This document shows, one piece after another, positions 31,014-40,038 of a stretch of DNA of 64,000 nt. The number at the start of each line of letters is the position of its first letter. Position 1 is the stretch's first letter. The notes below the pieces were generated by a model that did no database searches, had not been told where the DNA came from, and saw only the letters and a program-made list of their open reading frames with translations. Both the position numbers and the translations under genes were made by a program. Origin of the DNA: Lactococcus ileimucosae (GTDB lineage: Bacteria > Bacillota > Bacilli > Lactobacillales > Streptococcaceae); NCBI RefSeq assembly GCF_943193185.1, contig NZ_CALPDE010000005.1:39644-103643 (forward strand), read 5' to 3'.

Positions 31014-31529
31014 TTAATCGTCTAAACCTTCCATAATTTCTACATCAACTCTTCTCGCTTTTAAATCCACATTCAACACCACTGGTGGAATGTAGGGAAG
31101 AAGCAAATCACGTTTTCCTTTACGCTTGACCACCCAGACGTCATTAGCGCCTGGTTGCAAAATTTCTTTAATTTGACCAATTAATTTGTCCTGCTCATAA
31201 ACGTCTAAACCAATGATTTCGTGATAGTAAAACTCGCCTTCATCCAGTTCTGTTAGCTTATCTTCAGCTATTTTCAAACTAAATTCTTTAAAGGCTTCAA
31301 CTTCGTTGATATGATATAATCCTTCAAATTTAATAATATAAAAATTCTTTTGTTTACGCGCAGTTTTAACCTTCAAATCTTGGACATAATTTCCTTTTTT
31401 GTCAAAAAGGGCCAAAACTGTATTTTTTGCAAAACGTTCTTCAGCAAAATCAGTAACTGAAATTACACGTACTTCTCCCTGAAGTCCTTGTGTATTCACT
31501 ATTGTGCCTACATTGTAAAATTTTGTCAT
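31014..31529 (-). CDS. rimM: Ribosome maturation factor RimM
   Basis: 16S rRNA processing factor that binds S19 and helps mature the 30S head. The N-terminal beta barrel ([16 protein letters not shown]) and the PRC-barrel ([36 protein letters not shown]) are both present in 171 residues. It is the first gene of the rimM-trmD unit; rpsP, often joined to these genes, lies at 44.5 kb here. Confidence 0.95.
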   Translation of the reverse strand: MTKFYNVGTIVNTQGLQGEVRVISVTDFAEERFAKNTVLALFDKKGNYVQDLKVKTARKQKNFYIIKFEGLYHINEVEAFKEFSLKIAEDKLTELDEGEFYYHEIIGLDVYEQDKLIGQIKEILQPGANDVWVVKRKGKRDLLLPYIPPVVLNVDLKARRVDVEIMEGLDD

Positions 31530-31753
31530 ACCAATATTTTAACACAATTCATGTATTATTTCCTTATATGCCGCAGGTCATGTTTTTTAATGCAACTATT
31601 TTAGACTAATTTCTGCTCTCACGTCACTCCTTTATATTTATTATTGCTACAGTAATACAGTAAAAAACCATTGACAGTTGGTGTGACTCTAAAAAGTTGG
31701 ACTAACATTTTAAGTTTTGAGTGCACATAATTTTTCTAATGGTTTTTTATTCT

Positions 31754-32279
31754 TTATTTTTTCGGTTCCCAGTTCTTCTTGATAAAAGTTACAAAATCTG
31801 CCCATTGTCCATTTTCAAGCCAGTTTTTGCGCAAGATTATTATTTGATTCGTTGCCAAATAGATGTAGATTTCCCGAGCATTATTATAAGCAATCTTGTA
31901 GACCATGTCAGGTGTTATGGTCATGGTCGAAAAGGATGTACTTTGTTGGATTTCCTGCTCAGTAATGTGGATTTGACGGGGGGAAAGCATGCAGCTTTAT
32001 ACCGCTCCTGTAGGCTTTCCTGCTCTTGATTTTGAGGGTATAACCCATCAAAAAATAGAGTAAAAAATTAAAGGCAAGGAATAAGAAAGCAGTAAAAATC
32101 CAGAAAGACAAAGATTCGTCAGTATTGTCCCACAAAAACACAGCTAACGCAAAAAGGTTAAAGACAAGTAAAGATACAAGCTTTGCTTTTCGCACATTGA
32201 AGCGCTGCATCTCATAAAAAGCTCTCTCGCTGATTTTTCCGCTTAGTCTGTATTCCACGGCATTTTCTTCCTCTCTCAT
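31754..32279 (-). pseudogene. YcxB-like membrane protein, frameshifted at a C6 run
   Basis: Two adjoining frames make one protein of the YcxB type. The first part (from about 32279) has two hydrophobic segments after a charged start and ends out of frame after KLHAFPP. The second, beginning near 31985 and ending at 31754, holds the typical tail (IYIYLATNQIIILRKNW and WADFVTFIKKNW). The frames join if one base is removed from the C6 run at 31978-31983, giving AFPRQIHIT and a protein of about 174 residues, normal for the family. Its function is unknown. It may be a pseudogene, a phase-variable gene or a sequencing error. The start (MREEEN) is chosen over one 9 codons earlier. Confidence 0.75.
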
Positions 32280-32295
32280 CTTCACATATCTTTTT

Positions 32296-32598
32296 TCACA
32301 GACCAAGCAAGTCCTTAAGACCTTCTACTGCTCCCCCTGCTTGTTCACCCAGTTCTGGCAACTGCTCAGAGGCAGTGTCTAAAAGACCACCCGCATTTTC
32401 ATGCGCCCCGTCTACTAGATTTCCTGCTTGGTCAGCTAAGTCTACTGGGACATTTTCCGCCACATTATTGGTTACTTCTGACAAGTCTCCGCCGACTGCA
32501 TTGGAGAGTGTTTCGACAACATTCCCGCCCAAAAGCTCTTGTGCTTGATCGGTCAAGCTCCCCAAATCTAAGTTTTTTGCAAAATCAAAAAGTCCCAT
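32296..32598 (-). CDS. Small acidic protein of unknown function
   Basis: 100 residues with AAAGGAGG before the ATG, so it is very likely expressed. The sequence is rich in Ala, Gly, Glu, Asp and Leu, has no Cys and almost no basic residues, and no signal peptide or membrane segment. Repeated short patterns (LADQAGNLVDGA, LPELGEQAGGAV) suggest amphipathic helices. No family was recognised. It stands just before the YcxB-like gene. Confidence 0.7.
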   Translation of the reverse strand: MGLFDFAKNLDLGSLTDQAQELLGGNVVETLSNAVGGDLSEVTNNVAENVPVDLADQAGNLVDGAHENAGGLLDTASEQLPELGEQAGGAVEGLKDLLGL

Positions 32599-32683
32599 TT
32601 TTTGCCTCCTTTGTTTTTTATTATTTTATCACTTTTCATCAAAAAGACCACATGATTTACGACTGAATCAGCTTACCGCTTCA

Positions 32684-34681
32684 CTATCTTATAGTAAACC
32701 CGGCTGGTTGCCTTATAGACTTATAGATAAGATAGTAGATTGCGGATAGGAAAACTAAAGTAATCAGGCTGATGATGAGTGTTAATCGACTGTCCGTCAC
32801 TCCAAAAAGCATAATCATCTGACTAATCATACGATAAGCACCTGCAAAATGCAGGCCAGTGACCAGCAGCGGCAAGAAGAAAATCATACGGACCTGCGAA
32901 CGGATGGTTTTTTGAACCTGTTCTTTGGAAAAGCCTGCTTCTTGAAGGATTTTGAAACTGCGCTTGTCTTGAGTCCCCTCAGATAGCTGTTTATAGTAGA
33001 TAATCAAGGCTGCACCGAGGATAAAGCTTATCCCTAGGACGAAACCAATAAAGACAAAGCCTCCAATCTGTGCTTTTTGATTTTGCAAGGCTTGGCTACG
33101 GAAAGTGAGGATATTATGAGCCCTCTGCGCTTCTTGATTTTCATTAAAAGCTGTTTCAAATCTTGCTTGGTCTGCTTCTGGAAGGTCAAACAGGGTTAAA
33201 GTCATGGCTAATTCGTTCATGTTTGGTGTATTCTCGGCATAGTTGGACCGATTATAGGCTGCTAAAGCCCGGTTGAGCACGGCTTCATTTGCAAAGACCA
33301 ACATGAGTGAGTTCGACATGGTCATCTCTGCGGGGAAGTTTTTCAATTCTGTCAAATGACCAGCAACTTGATAGGTCTGTCCGTGCCAGTTGACTGTCTT
33401 GATACTGGCGGATGATGCTTTCCCCTCTGATAAATCAACCAGCAGCACTTGATTTTCAGACAAATGCTGCACATTTTCATTCCCTAACGATATCAAACTC
33501 TCCGCAGTCGTCATGGTCATCAAATAATGGTTTTCATCCAGCATACTGCCCAGCTCTTCTTGCGTGACAAATTGGTCCGCGCTTGAAGTTGCACGACTGG
33601 CTTCGACGTCTTGCGAGACATAAATGCTGGAAAGGTGTTCAAGATTAACACCACTCTCCGCAGCAATCTGCTCCGTCAGAGCCGTCAATTCTGCACGAGA
33701 GTTGTTTTCTTGCAGCGAGATAATCTGTGCCTCTTTTGGAAACTGCTTTTCTACCATATCTGCTGTTCCAAAAAAGACCCCTAAGCTGACAACCACTGTC
33801 ACTACCGTCATTGACAGTAAAATTGTGATATTTCCAAGTCCGACAGCATTAGCCTTCATCCGATAAAGCATTGAACTGATGGTAATAAAATGATGCGGTT
33901 GATAGTAAGCGTCCTGTTTTTTCTTGCGTTTGAGGTACCAAATGGTAAAACTCACATAGAAAAAATAAGTCCCAAAAATCACCAAAAGAACAGCAATGAA
34001 AAAGCGTAAAAGTGCCACGATAGGATTATCCACCGTCAAGGCGATAAAATAACCCGCAGCTAAAAAAAGCAAAGCAAGAAGCGCTGTGAAGACATTGGAC
34101 CTGGGCTCCTTCTCACCTTTTGTCTCTTCCCGAAGCAGGTCCAAGCTTGAACTTTTAAGGATAAGCACAGCTCCAATAACAAGCAAAAGTGAGAAAAAGA
34201 GCAAGTAAATCCCTGCCACCAAAGCAACTGCTAAAGGACTAATTATTAGGTTAAAATAGTCACCACCGATAAGATTGACAAAAATCAAGTAAAGGAATTT
34301 AGCAAAAGCAATCCCCACAATTGTACCGATAAGAGTCGCTATAAGATAAGTCATTAAAAGCTCCCAAAAAGCAACCTTGATAATACTGATTTTGCCAAAG
34401 CCTAAAATATCATACAAGCCAAACTCCCGGGAGCGCTGCAACTGGAGAAATCGATAGCTGTACACTAAAATCATCAGAGAAAAAATGATAAGTACGAGTA
34501 AAGCAAAACCCATCAACTGAGCGACAGAATCTCCACCCGGAAGCTTTTCAATGGTTGGGGACAGTCCAATCGAGGTCGTCACAAAAAGCATGACAAACAT
34601 CGTGACAGAAGCCATCAGAAAGGGCGCAAATGCTTGAAACCCCTTTTTCATGTTCTTCTGAGCCAATTTAAAACTAAGCAT
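32684..34681 (-). CDS. BceB-type ABC transporter permease
   Basis: Permease of a peptide-resistance ABC transporter, 665 residues. FtsX-like domains flank a large extracellular domain (about 310-530) between hydrophobic segments, the arrangement that lets BceAB-type systems remove lipid II-binding peptides such as bacitracin or nisin. ELYDILGF-like EFGLYDILGFGKIS near 90 is a family mark. The start overlaps the ATPase stop, so both are translated together. An ATG 7 codons upstream is possible. Confidence 0.87.
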   Translation of the reverse strand: MLSFKLAQKNMKKGFQAFAPFLMASVTMFVMLFVTTSIGLSPTIEKLPGGDSVAQLMGFALLVLIIFSLMILVYSYRFLQLQRSREFGLYDILGFGKISIIKVAFWELLMTYLIATLIGTIVGIAFAKFLYLIFVNLIGGDYFNLIISPLAVALVAGIYLLFFSLLLVIGAVLILKSSSLDLLREETKGEKEPRSNVFTALLALLFLAAGYFIALTVDNPIVALLRFFIAVLLVIFGTYFFYVSFTIWYLKRKKKQDAYYQPHHFITISSMLYRMKANAVGLGNITILLSMTVVTVVVSLGVFFGTADMVEKQFPKEAQIISLQENNSRAELTALTEQIAAESGVNLEHLSSIYVSQDVEASRATSSADQFVTQEELGSMLDENHYLMTMTTAESLISLGNENVQHLSENQVLLVDLSEGKASSASIKTVNWHGQTYQVAGHLTELKNFPAEMTMSNSLMLVFANEAVLNRALAAYNRSNYAENTPNMNELAMTLTLFDLPEADQARFETAFNENQEAQRAHNILTFRSQALQNQKAQIGGFVFIGFVLGISFILGAALIIYYKQLSEGTQDKRSFKILQEAGFSKEQVQKTIRSQVRMIFFLPLLVTGLHFAGAYRMISQMIMLFGVTDSRLTLIISLITLVFLSAIYYLIYKSIRQPAGFTIR

Positions 34682-35459
34682 CTTGAACCCCTTTCGTATC
34701 ATGTACTTCTGTACTGCCGAGGAAAGCTGTCATTGAGAGCGTGATTTCTTTAGCAAAGGCTGTTGACGTTTTTTCTCCACGATAGAGTTGATGATACAGC
34801 ATACCGTCCTTGATAAAGAGCACACGCTTGGCATGGCTAGCCGCCAAACTCGAGTGGGTAACCATAATAATGGTCTGACCACTCTTGTTAATTTCTTCAA
34901 AAAGATTGAGAAGCGCTTCTGAGTTTTTATAATCCAAAGCGGCCGTTGGTTCATCAGCCAAGATAAGATCAGGCTGTGAGATAAGCGCTCGCGCTACAGC
35001 AACCCGCTGCTTCTGTCCGCCAGAGAGCTCAAAAGGTTGTTTTTCAAGCAGGTCGTCAATCTGCAGTTTCGGTGCCAGCAGCGCCAGTCTTGTCTGCATC
35101 GTTTTGATATCTTCTTTCGAGAGGACAAGCGGCAGAAAAATATTGTCACGAACATTGAGCGTATCCAGCAAGTTAAAATCTTGAAAGACAAAGCCCAAAT
35201 GACGCCGACGAAAAGCAGACAAGTCCTTATCCTTGATGGCGGTGATATCTTTTTCGTGGAGTAAGACTCGTCCTGAAGTCGGTTTTTCCAGCGTGGACAG
35301 AATATTCAGCAGGGTCGTTTTCCCAGAACCTGACTCTCCCATGATGGCGATATACTCGCCTTGATTCACGGTAAAGTCAACATCACTAAGGGCTGTTGTC
35401 TCTTCCTTAGAGAAACGTGTCTTGAAAACTTTTTTGAGGTGTTTTACTTCTAAGAGCAT
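34674..35459 (-). CDS. BceA-type ABC transporter ATPase
   Basis: ATPase partner of the BceB-like permease. Walker A GESGSGKTT (39-47), Q-loop FVFQDFN, signature LSGGQKQR near 145 and Walker B LILADEPTAALD are complete in 261 residues. It overlaps the permease start by 8 bases and follows the YxeA gene. Regulation is expected from the TNACA-N4-TGTAA operator at 36031-36044. Confidence 0.9.
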   Translation of the reverse strand: MLLEVKHLKKVFKTRFSKEETTALSDVDFTVNQGEYIAIMGESGSGKTTLLNILSTLEKPTSGRVLLHEKDITAIKDKDLSAFRRRHLGFVFQDFNLLDTLNVRDNIFLPLVLSKEDIKTMQTRLALLAPKLQIDDLLEKQPFELSGGQKQRVAVARALISQPDLILADEPTAALDYKNSEALLNLFEEINKSGQTIIMVTHSSLAASHAKRVLFIKDGMLYHQLYRGEKTSTAFAKEITLSMTAFLGSTEVHDTKGVQDA

Positions 35460-35521
35460 GGTTTAATGTATGAATCCAATCTTTAAGTGACTAGATTTCT
35501 TCCTTTCTTGTCTGTTTGTCT

Positions 35522-35890
35522 TTACTTTTCAAGCTGTTCCAGAGCTTTTTCTGGAACTTGTGCTTTGCTGATTTCTGACCAATTGGTGATGAGCTTTCGT
35601 TTTTGATTATAAGTCACTTTCAGATAAGCGCCTTGGCGGAGTTGCTTGCTGGCCATGAGTGGAACCTCCTGAGCTTGCCCTTCTTCATCATACTGTGTCC
35701 CAGCATAATCATAAAGAACACTCAGACCTCCGCCCTCTTGCTTCCATGGTTTTTCAATGCCTGCACTGGTAATTTGGGTGTAGGTTACGTCACCACCGCG
35801 CCACACATGATTGTAGTAGAGATAAGCACCTGTCGGTAAAACTATAGCCAGAGCAAGTATTCCGAGCATTAATTTTATAGTTTTTTTCAT
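35522..35890 (-). CDS. YxeA-family (DUF1093) secreted protein
   Basis: Small exported protein of 122 residues with an N-terminal signal/anchor (MKKTIKLMLGILALAIVLPTGAYL) followed by the beta-rich DUF1093 fold, including GGGLSVLYDYAGTQY and GAYLKVTYNQKRKLI. Its role is unknown, but such proteins are often next to BceAB-type transporters, as here. First gene of the yxeA-bceA-bceB unit. The ATG at 35890 gives the natural signal peptide; the frame extends 7 codons more. Confidence 0.82.
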   Translation of the reverse strand: MKKTIKLMLGILALAIVLPTGAYLYYNHVWRGGDVTYTQITSAGIEKPWKQEGGGLSVLYDYAGTQYDEEGQAQEVPLMASKQLRQGAYLKVTYNQKRKLITNWSEISKAQVPEKALEQLEK

Positions 35891-35996
35891 TGTCACTTTC
35901 TTTTCCTTCATTATTTACTGTTTTTACGTGTCCGAAGCAGCCCCCTATTCTCTGAATTATTTCAGTGAAATATATTTCCCACTTCATTCAGGCACA

Positions 35997-36002
35997 ATTT
36001 TA
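35997..36002 (-). promoter_or_regulatory. -10 element of the YxeA-BceAB unit
   Basis: TGA-TAAAAT on the minus strand, an extended -10. No clear -35 is seen, which fits activation by a response regulator bound at 36031-36044. Confidence 0.5.
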
Positions 36003-36030
36003 TCATAAAGCAACATTAAAGAAATGACGC

Positions 36031-36044
36031 TTACACTTTTGTAA
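36031..36044. promoter_or_regulatory. BceR-type operator TTACA-N4-TGTAA
   Basis: TTACACTTTTGTAA is a perfect inverted repeat matching the TNACA-N4-TGTAA pattern reported for BceR-like response regulators in Firmicutes. Its centre is about 47 bp upstream of the inferred start site of the transporter operon, a place for an activator. Confidence 0.72.
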
Positions 36045-36075
36045 TGTTTTGTATGAAAAACGTAAAACTAAAAAA

Positions 36076-36096
36076 CAGCTTCGTATCAAGGAGCTG
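36076..36096 (-). terminator. Terminator of the YdcF-like gene
   Basis: Seven-bp stem CAGCTTC/GGAGCTG with a seven-base loop and T-rich stretch on the minus strand. Confidence 0.75.
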
Positions 36097-36119
36097 CTCG
36101 CTATATTTATTTAAAATTT

Positions 36120-37217
36120 TTAGGGCACATAATAATAAAGAAAAAGCTGTATCATCGCAATAATAAACAGAAGTCCAATAATTGTTGCCACCCAAATCAT
36201 ATGTTTCTTCTTCTCGGTATTTAGCACCGCAATAAACTCACGGATAAATGCCGGAACACGATAATACATTGCAGTTTTTCCACCTCTGCCACCCTCTGCC
36301 TCTAAGCCAAGAGCTGCTGCAAAAAGAGCTGCTCGAAAAACATGATAATCTGATGTAAAGAAAAGAAATCTCGCCTTGATTAATTCTGATGAGAAAACTA
36401 GATTTTCATATGTTGTGCGTGATTTTTCCTCCAAAAGCGTACGCTCGGGTGGAAAACCAAGCTCTTCGTGGGCATATTTTTGCATAGCTGAAGCTTCCGA
36501 TATTTTCTCATCTGTTCCTTGACCTCCAGAAAAAACCACGATAGTTTGGTCATCACGAACAGCTTGAACTGCTGCTTTAATACGGTTTCCAAGTAATATT
36601 CCGACACGTTCACCATCAATCAAGCCTGCGCCGAGTACGACATGAAAAGCTGCTTCAACTTTACGTGTGCGTCTGCCATACACCCAACTTGATAGAAAAA
36701 ATACTGTAAACTGCCAAGTCAAATAAAGCGATAAGAGAGGAAAAACCCAACTCAAAACTGCAAGCCATTGCCAATGCTCTGGTAAATTACCCATAGCAAG
36801 AAAAATACCATCAATAACTAAGAAAAAAAGAACAACTATTGGGAGGAGAAGATTAGCCACAGTCCTCGTTTCACGCCGCCACATCTTTACTGTAAGAATA
36901 ACGATACCAAGAGGAATAACTAGCCCAAGAAACATTGAAAAAATCATAAAAACTACAACTTCAATACCCAATAAAAACAGCCAAATGCTGCGCCCACCAT
37001 CGGTCAAAACAAGCATTGATCCAAGTAGACCATTTAGTGATACAAGCAGGCAAAATAAATATAAAAAAGTCAAACGTCCTAGTGTCAAGGTTCGTAAATC
37101 GCGCAGTCGCTTTCTTTTCCACCAAAAAAAGAGTGACATAAAAGCAAAAATAGCAGTCAAAATCAAACCGACAACAAAAAAACCAAAGTCATTATTGTTC
37201 ACAATATCATTTCCCAT
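36120..37217 (-). CDS. YdcF/DUF218 membrane protein
   Basis: Envelope protein of 365 residues. About five to six hydrophobic segments fill the first 190 residues. The DUF218 domain follows, with VVLGAGLIDGERVGILLGNRI, VFSGGQGTDEKISEASAMQKYA and LLEEKSRTTYENLVFSSEL, and a last transmembrane helix ends the protein. Relatives (SanA/ElyC group) affect envelope integrity and peptidoglycan precursor use. The exact reaction is unknown. Confidence 0.85.
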   Translation of the reverse strand: MGNDIVNNNDFGFFVVGLILTAIFAFMSLFFWWKRKRLRDLRTLTLGRLTFLYLFCLLVSLNGLLGSMLVLTDGGRSIWLFLLGIEVVVFMIFSMFLGLVIPLGIVILTVKMWRRETRTVANLLLPIVVLFFLVIDGIFLAMGNLPEHWQWLAVLSWVFPLLSLYLTWQFTVFFLSSWVYGRRTRKVEAAFHVVLGAGLIDGERVGILLGNRIKAAVQAVRDDQTIVVFSGGQGTDEKISEASAMQKYAHEELGFPPERTLLEEKSRTTYENLVFSSELIKARFLFFTSDYHVFRAALFAAALGLEAEGGRGGKTAMYYRVPAFIREFIAVLNTEKKKHMIWVATIIGLLFIIAMIQLFLYYYVP

Positions 37218-37387
37218 AGTTTTATTTTAGCAAATAAGAGAACTGAAACCTAATGCAATCAGAAAGACGCTTAAAAATCAGCGTCCTTACTAGAAACGAT
37301 AAAAAAAGCGCAACTTATGTGACGCTTTTCTTACTCTATGTTCACAAAGTTTTGCAAACTTCTCTGTATGTGAAATCTCTGAGCCGC

Positions 37388-37723
37388 TCATGGTTTAACA
37401 TAAGCAAAACCCAAATGCTGTTTTTGGACAAGTTCTACGATACCAGCTGGGACAACTGTGCAACCTTCTTGCAGCATTTCTGGTGTATAAGCGCACGCAT
37501 TTAGAGAATTTTGGCACACAGCAACTTTTACACCTGTTTTTAAAACTTTCGAAAGGTTTACGGATGAGTCCTGAAGAACTTTGTCGACCGCTTCTCCATT
37601 CACTAAAATTTCAATATTCCCTGCTTCCTTGTGCTCTGCCAGCCAGATTTGAAAGTTTTCTACATTAGACAGAAGGGCTTGCCATTTTTGGTTCTCATTG
37701 ATATGCAAAACGACTTGTAACAT
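37388..37723 (-). CDS. DsrE/DsrF-like small protein
   Basis: 111 residues with a DsrE-like alpha/beta fold: VVLHINENQKW, IEILVNGEAVDKVL and VKVAVCQNSLNACAY, where the Cys residues near 74 and 79 could carry sulfur. The function is unproven. It starts 15 bp after the UvrA-like gene with AGGAG before the ATG at 37723, so it is co-transcribed with it. Confidence 0.78.
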   Translation of the reverse strand: MLQVVLHINENQKWQALLSNVENFQIWLAEHKEAGNIEILVNGEAVDKVLQDSSVNLSKVLKTGVKVAVCQNSLNACAYTPEMLQEGCTVVPAGIVELVQKQHLGFAYVKP

Positions 37724-37737
37724 TTTTATTTCTCCTA

Positions 37738-39939
37738 TTAGATATATTTTGCAGTAAGTGAGGCTACACACTCTTGTAATCCTGCTGGTGGTCCTGCATA
37801 AATCACCTCGCCACCTGCTGAACCGCCTTCTGGCCCCACGTCAATAATCCAATCCGCCTGACGAATAATGTCCAACTGATGCTCGATCACAACCAAGGTA
37901 TTGCCTTGCTCAACAAAATGATTCATAATCTTCATCAGACGACTGATATCAGACAGATGCAAGCCTGTTGAGGGTTCATCAAGGATAAACAGATTTCCTT
38001 TTTGATAAAACTCATTGGCTAATTTCAAGCGTTGGCGTTCACCACCAGATAAAGTGCTGGTGGACTGTCCCAGAGTCAGATAACCAAGTCCTACTTCGTT
38101 CATGGCTTTTACTTTTTTCTTGATGGCTGGAATACTCTTGAAAAAGTCTAGAGCTTCTTCAATCGTTAATTCCAGTACTTCCGTGATATCTTTCTCTTGA
38201 TATTTAAAGGCAAGAGCCTCTGCCTTATAACGTTTGCCTTGGCAAAGTTCACAGGTTTGTTTTACTGTTTCCATGAAGGCTAAACTAGACTCAATAGAAC
38301 CACGACCTTCACAAGCAGGGCAAGCCCCTTCTGAGTTGTAGCTGAAAAGACTGGGCTTCACATCATTTGCTTTAGCAAAAGCTTTTCTAATCGCATCCAT
38401 AATCCCGATAAAAGTCGCTGGGTTGGAACGGCTATTGGCAGCCAAGCTGGCTTGCGTCACCATGACAGCTTCAGGGTATGCTGCTCTAAGTGAATGCTCC
38501 ACCAGGGTTGACTTCCCTGAACCTGCTACACCTGTCAAAACGGTAAGCAGACCTTGAGGAATATCAAGTCCTTGCTTTTTAAGATTGTTGGCGCTGGAAA
38601 CTTTCCCTTGATAAAAGTGAGTCGCTTGTCGAGGTGTCGCATTAATCGGTGTCATCTGAGCAAGATGTTGCCCTGTCAAACAGTCGGACTGAAGCAGTTG
38701 CGCATAGCTGCCTTCAAACATAATCTCACCGCCATGAACGCCAGCTGCCGGACCGACTTCTACCACCCAATCCGCAATCTTAATCACATCTGGATCATGC
38801 TCGATGATTAGGACAGTATTGCCTTTATCTCGTAGCTTCGTAAAGATGGCATTAATCCGCGCTACATCTCTCGGATGTAGACCGACAGAAGGTTCATCAA
38901 AAATATAGAGCATGTCCGATAAAGCGTTATTGAGATGTTTTACTAACTTGACACGCTGGGACTCCCCTCCCGACAAAGTGGACGTTTCACGGTCAAGACT
39001 AAGATAGCCCAGCCCAAGCTCGATAAGATGATCAATCTGTTGTTTGAGATGTCCTGTTCCCTCAAGTTGAGCCAGAACATCGCTTAAATCTGTGAGTTCC
39101 ATACTCATCAAGTCCGCAAAACCATAGCCAGACCAACGTACCGCTAGAGATTCTTGATTTAGCCTTTTGCCTTGACAGGTCGGGCAAAGGGCTTCATGCG
39201 TGTAAGTTGCCAGTGTCTTTTGCGCAGCTGCGGATAAATCTCCTTCTTTCTGCAAAAAGCCACGGTTAAACTTATCAACTACACCCTCATAGGTAAGATT
39301 GTATTCTCCCATCTTAATCTTGCCGACTTCTTTGCCGTGGTAAAGGCGTTCTAACTCTTCTTCTGTGAAGTCTTTTAATAACTTTTCACCATCAAAAAGA
39401 CCATTTTCCACATACATTTTGACAATTTTTTGATAGGGTTTAAAGAGTACTGCTCCATCATTGAGGGAGCGTTCCATATCGACAAAAAGCTCCATTTTAA
39501 GCTCTAGTTTTTTACCAATACCTTGACAGTCTGGACACATTCCTGCTGGTAGATTGAAAGAAAAATGATCAACACCAAGTTTAGGCTGCCCACCGCCTGC
39601 AAAAAGCTGACGAATAACCGGCGCAATGTCTGTAATGGTCGCAAGAGTGGACCGTGCATTGCCACCCAGAGTTTTTTGGTCAATCACGATAGAGGCTGGA
39701 AGATTTTCAATCCGCTCAACATCGGGCCGTTCATATTTAGGCAAAAACTGCCGAACAAAGGCTGGCAAGGTTTCGTTTAAGAGGCGCTGTGACTCATCGG
39801 CAAGCGTATCAAAAACAAGGCTTGATTTTCCTGAGCCAGAGACACCAGTAAAGACGGTGATCTTCTTCTTTGGAATCTCAAGCGATACATTTTTTAAATT
39901 ATTGACATTATCTGCAATCACACGAATCGTCTCAGGCAT
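37738..39939 (-). CDS. UvrA-like ABC ATPase (short paralogue)
   Basis: Soluble twin ATPase of the UvrA family, 733 residues against about 940 for true UvrA. Walker A loops TGVSGSGKSS (near 32) and TGVAGSGKST (near 445), signatures TLSGGESQR and TLSGGERQR, and paired zinc-finger motifs (CPDCQGIGKK, CPTCQGKR, CPACEGRG, CELCQGKRY) are intact. The size suggests loss of the UvrB-binding part. Short paralogues of this type are found in actinomycetes and Firmicutes, some tied to drug tolerance. A DsrE-like gene follows. Confidence 0.85.
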   Translation of the reverse strand: MPETIRVIADNVNNLKNVSLEIPKKKITVFTGVSGSGKSSLVFDTLADESQRLLNETLPAFVRQFLPKYERPDVERIENLPASIVIDQKTLGGNARSTLATITDIAPVIRQLFAGGGQPKLGVDHFSFNLPAGMCPDCQGIGKKLELKMELFVDMERSLNDGAVLFKPYQKIVKMYVENGLFDGEKLLKDFTEEELERLYHGKEVGKIKMGEYNLTYEGVVDKFNRGFLQKEGDLSAAAQKTLATYTHEALCPTCQGKRLNQESLAVRWSGYGFADLMSMELTDLSDVLAQLEGTGHLKQQIDHLIELGLGYLSLDRETSTLSGGESQRVKLVKHLNNALSDMLYIFDEPSVGLHPRDVARINAIFTKLRDKGNTVLIIEHDPDVIKIADWVVEVGPAAGVHGGEIMFEGSYAQLLQSDCLTGQHLAQMTPINATPRQATHFYQGKVSSANNLKKQGLDIPQGLLTVLTGVAGSGKSTLVEHSLRAAYPEAVMVTQASLAANSRSNPATFIGIMDAIRKAFAKANDVKPSLFSYNSEGACPACEGRGSIESSLAFMETVKQTCELCQGKRYKAEALAFKYQEKDITEVLELTIEEALDFFKSIPAIKKKVKAMNEVGLGYLTLGQSTSTLSGGERQRLKLANEFYQKGNLFILDEPSTGLHLSDISRLMKIMNHFVEQGNTLVVIEHQLDIIRQADWIIDVGPEGGSAGGEVIYAGPPAGLQECVASLTAKYI

Positions 39940-40038
39940 GGTTTTCTCCCTATTTTTTATTTTTAAACATTTTTATTCGTTGCTCATCCAGTATAGCAAT
40001 TCTCAGGGTATCTGCAAAACAATATCAGAAAATCAGCA

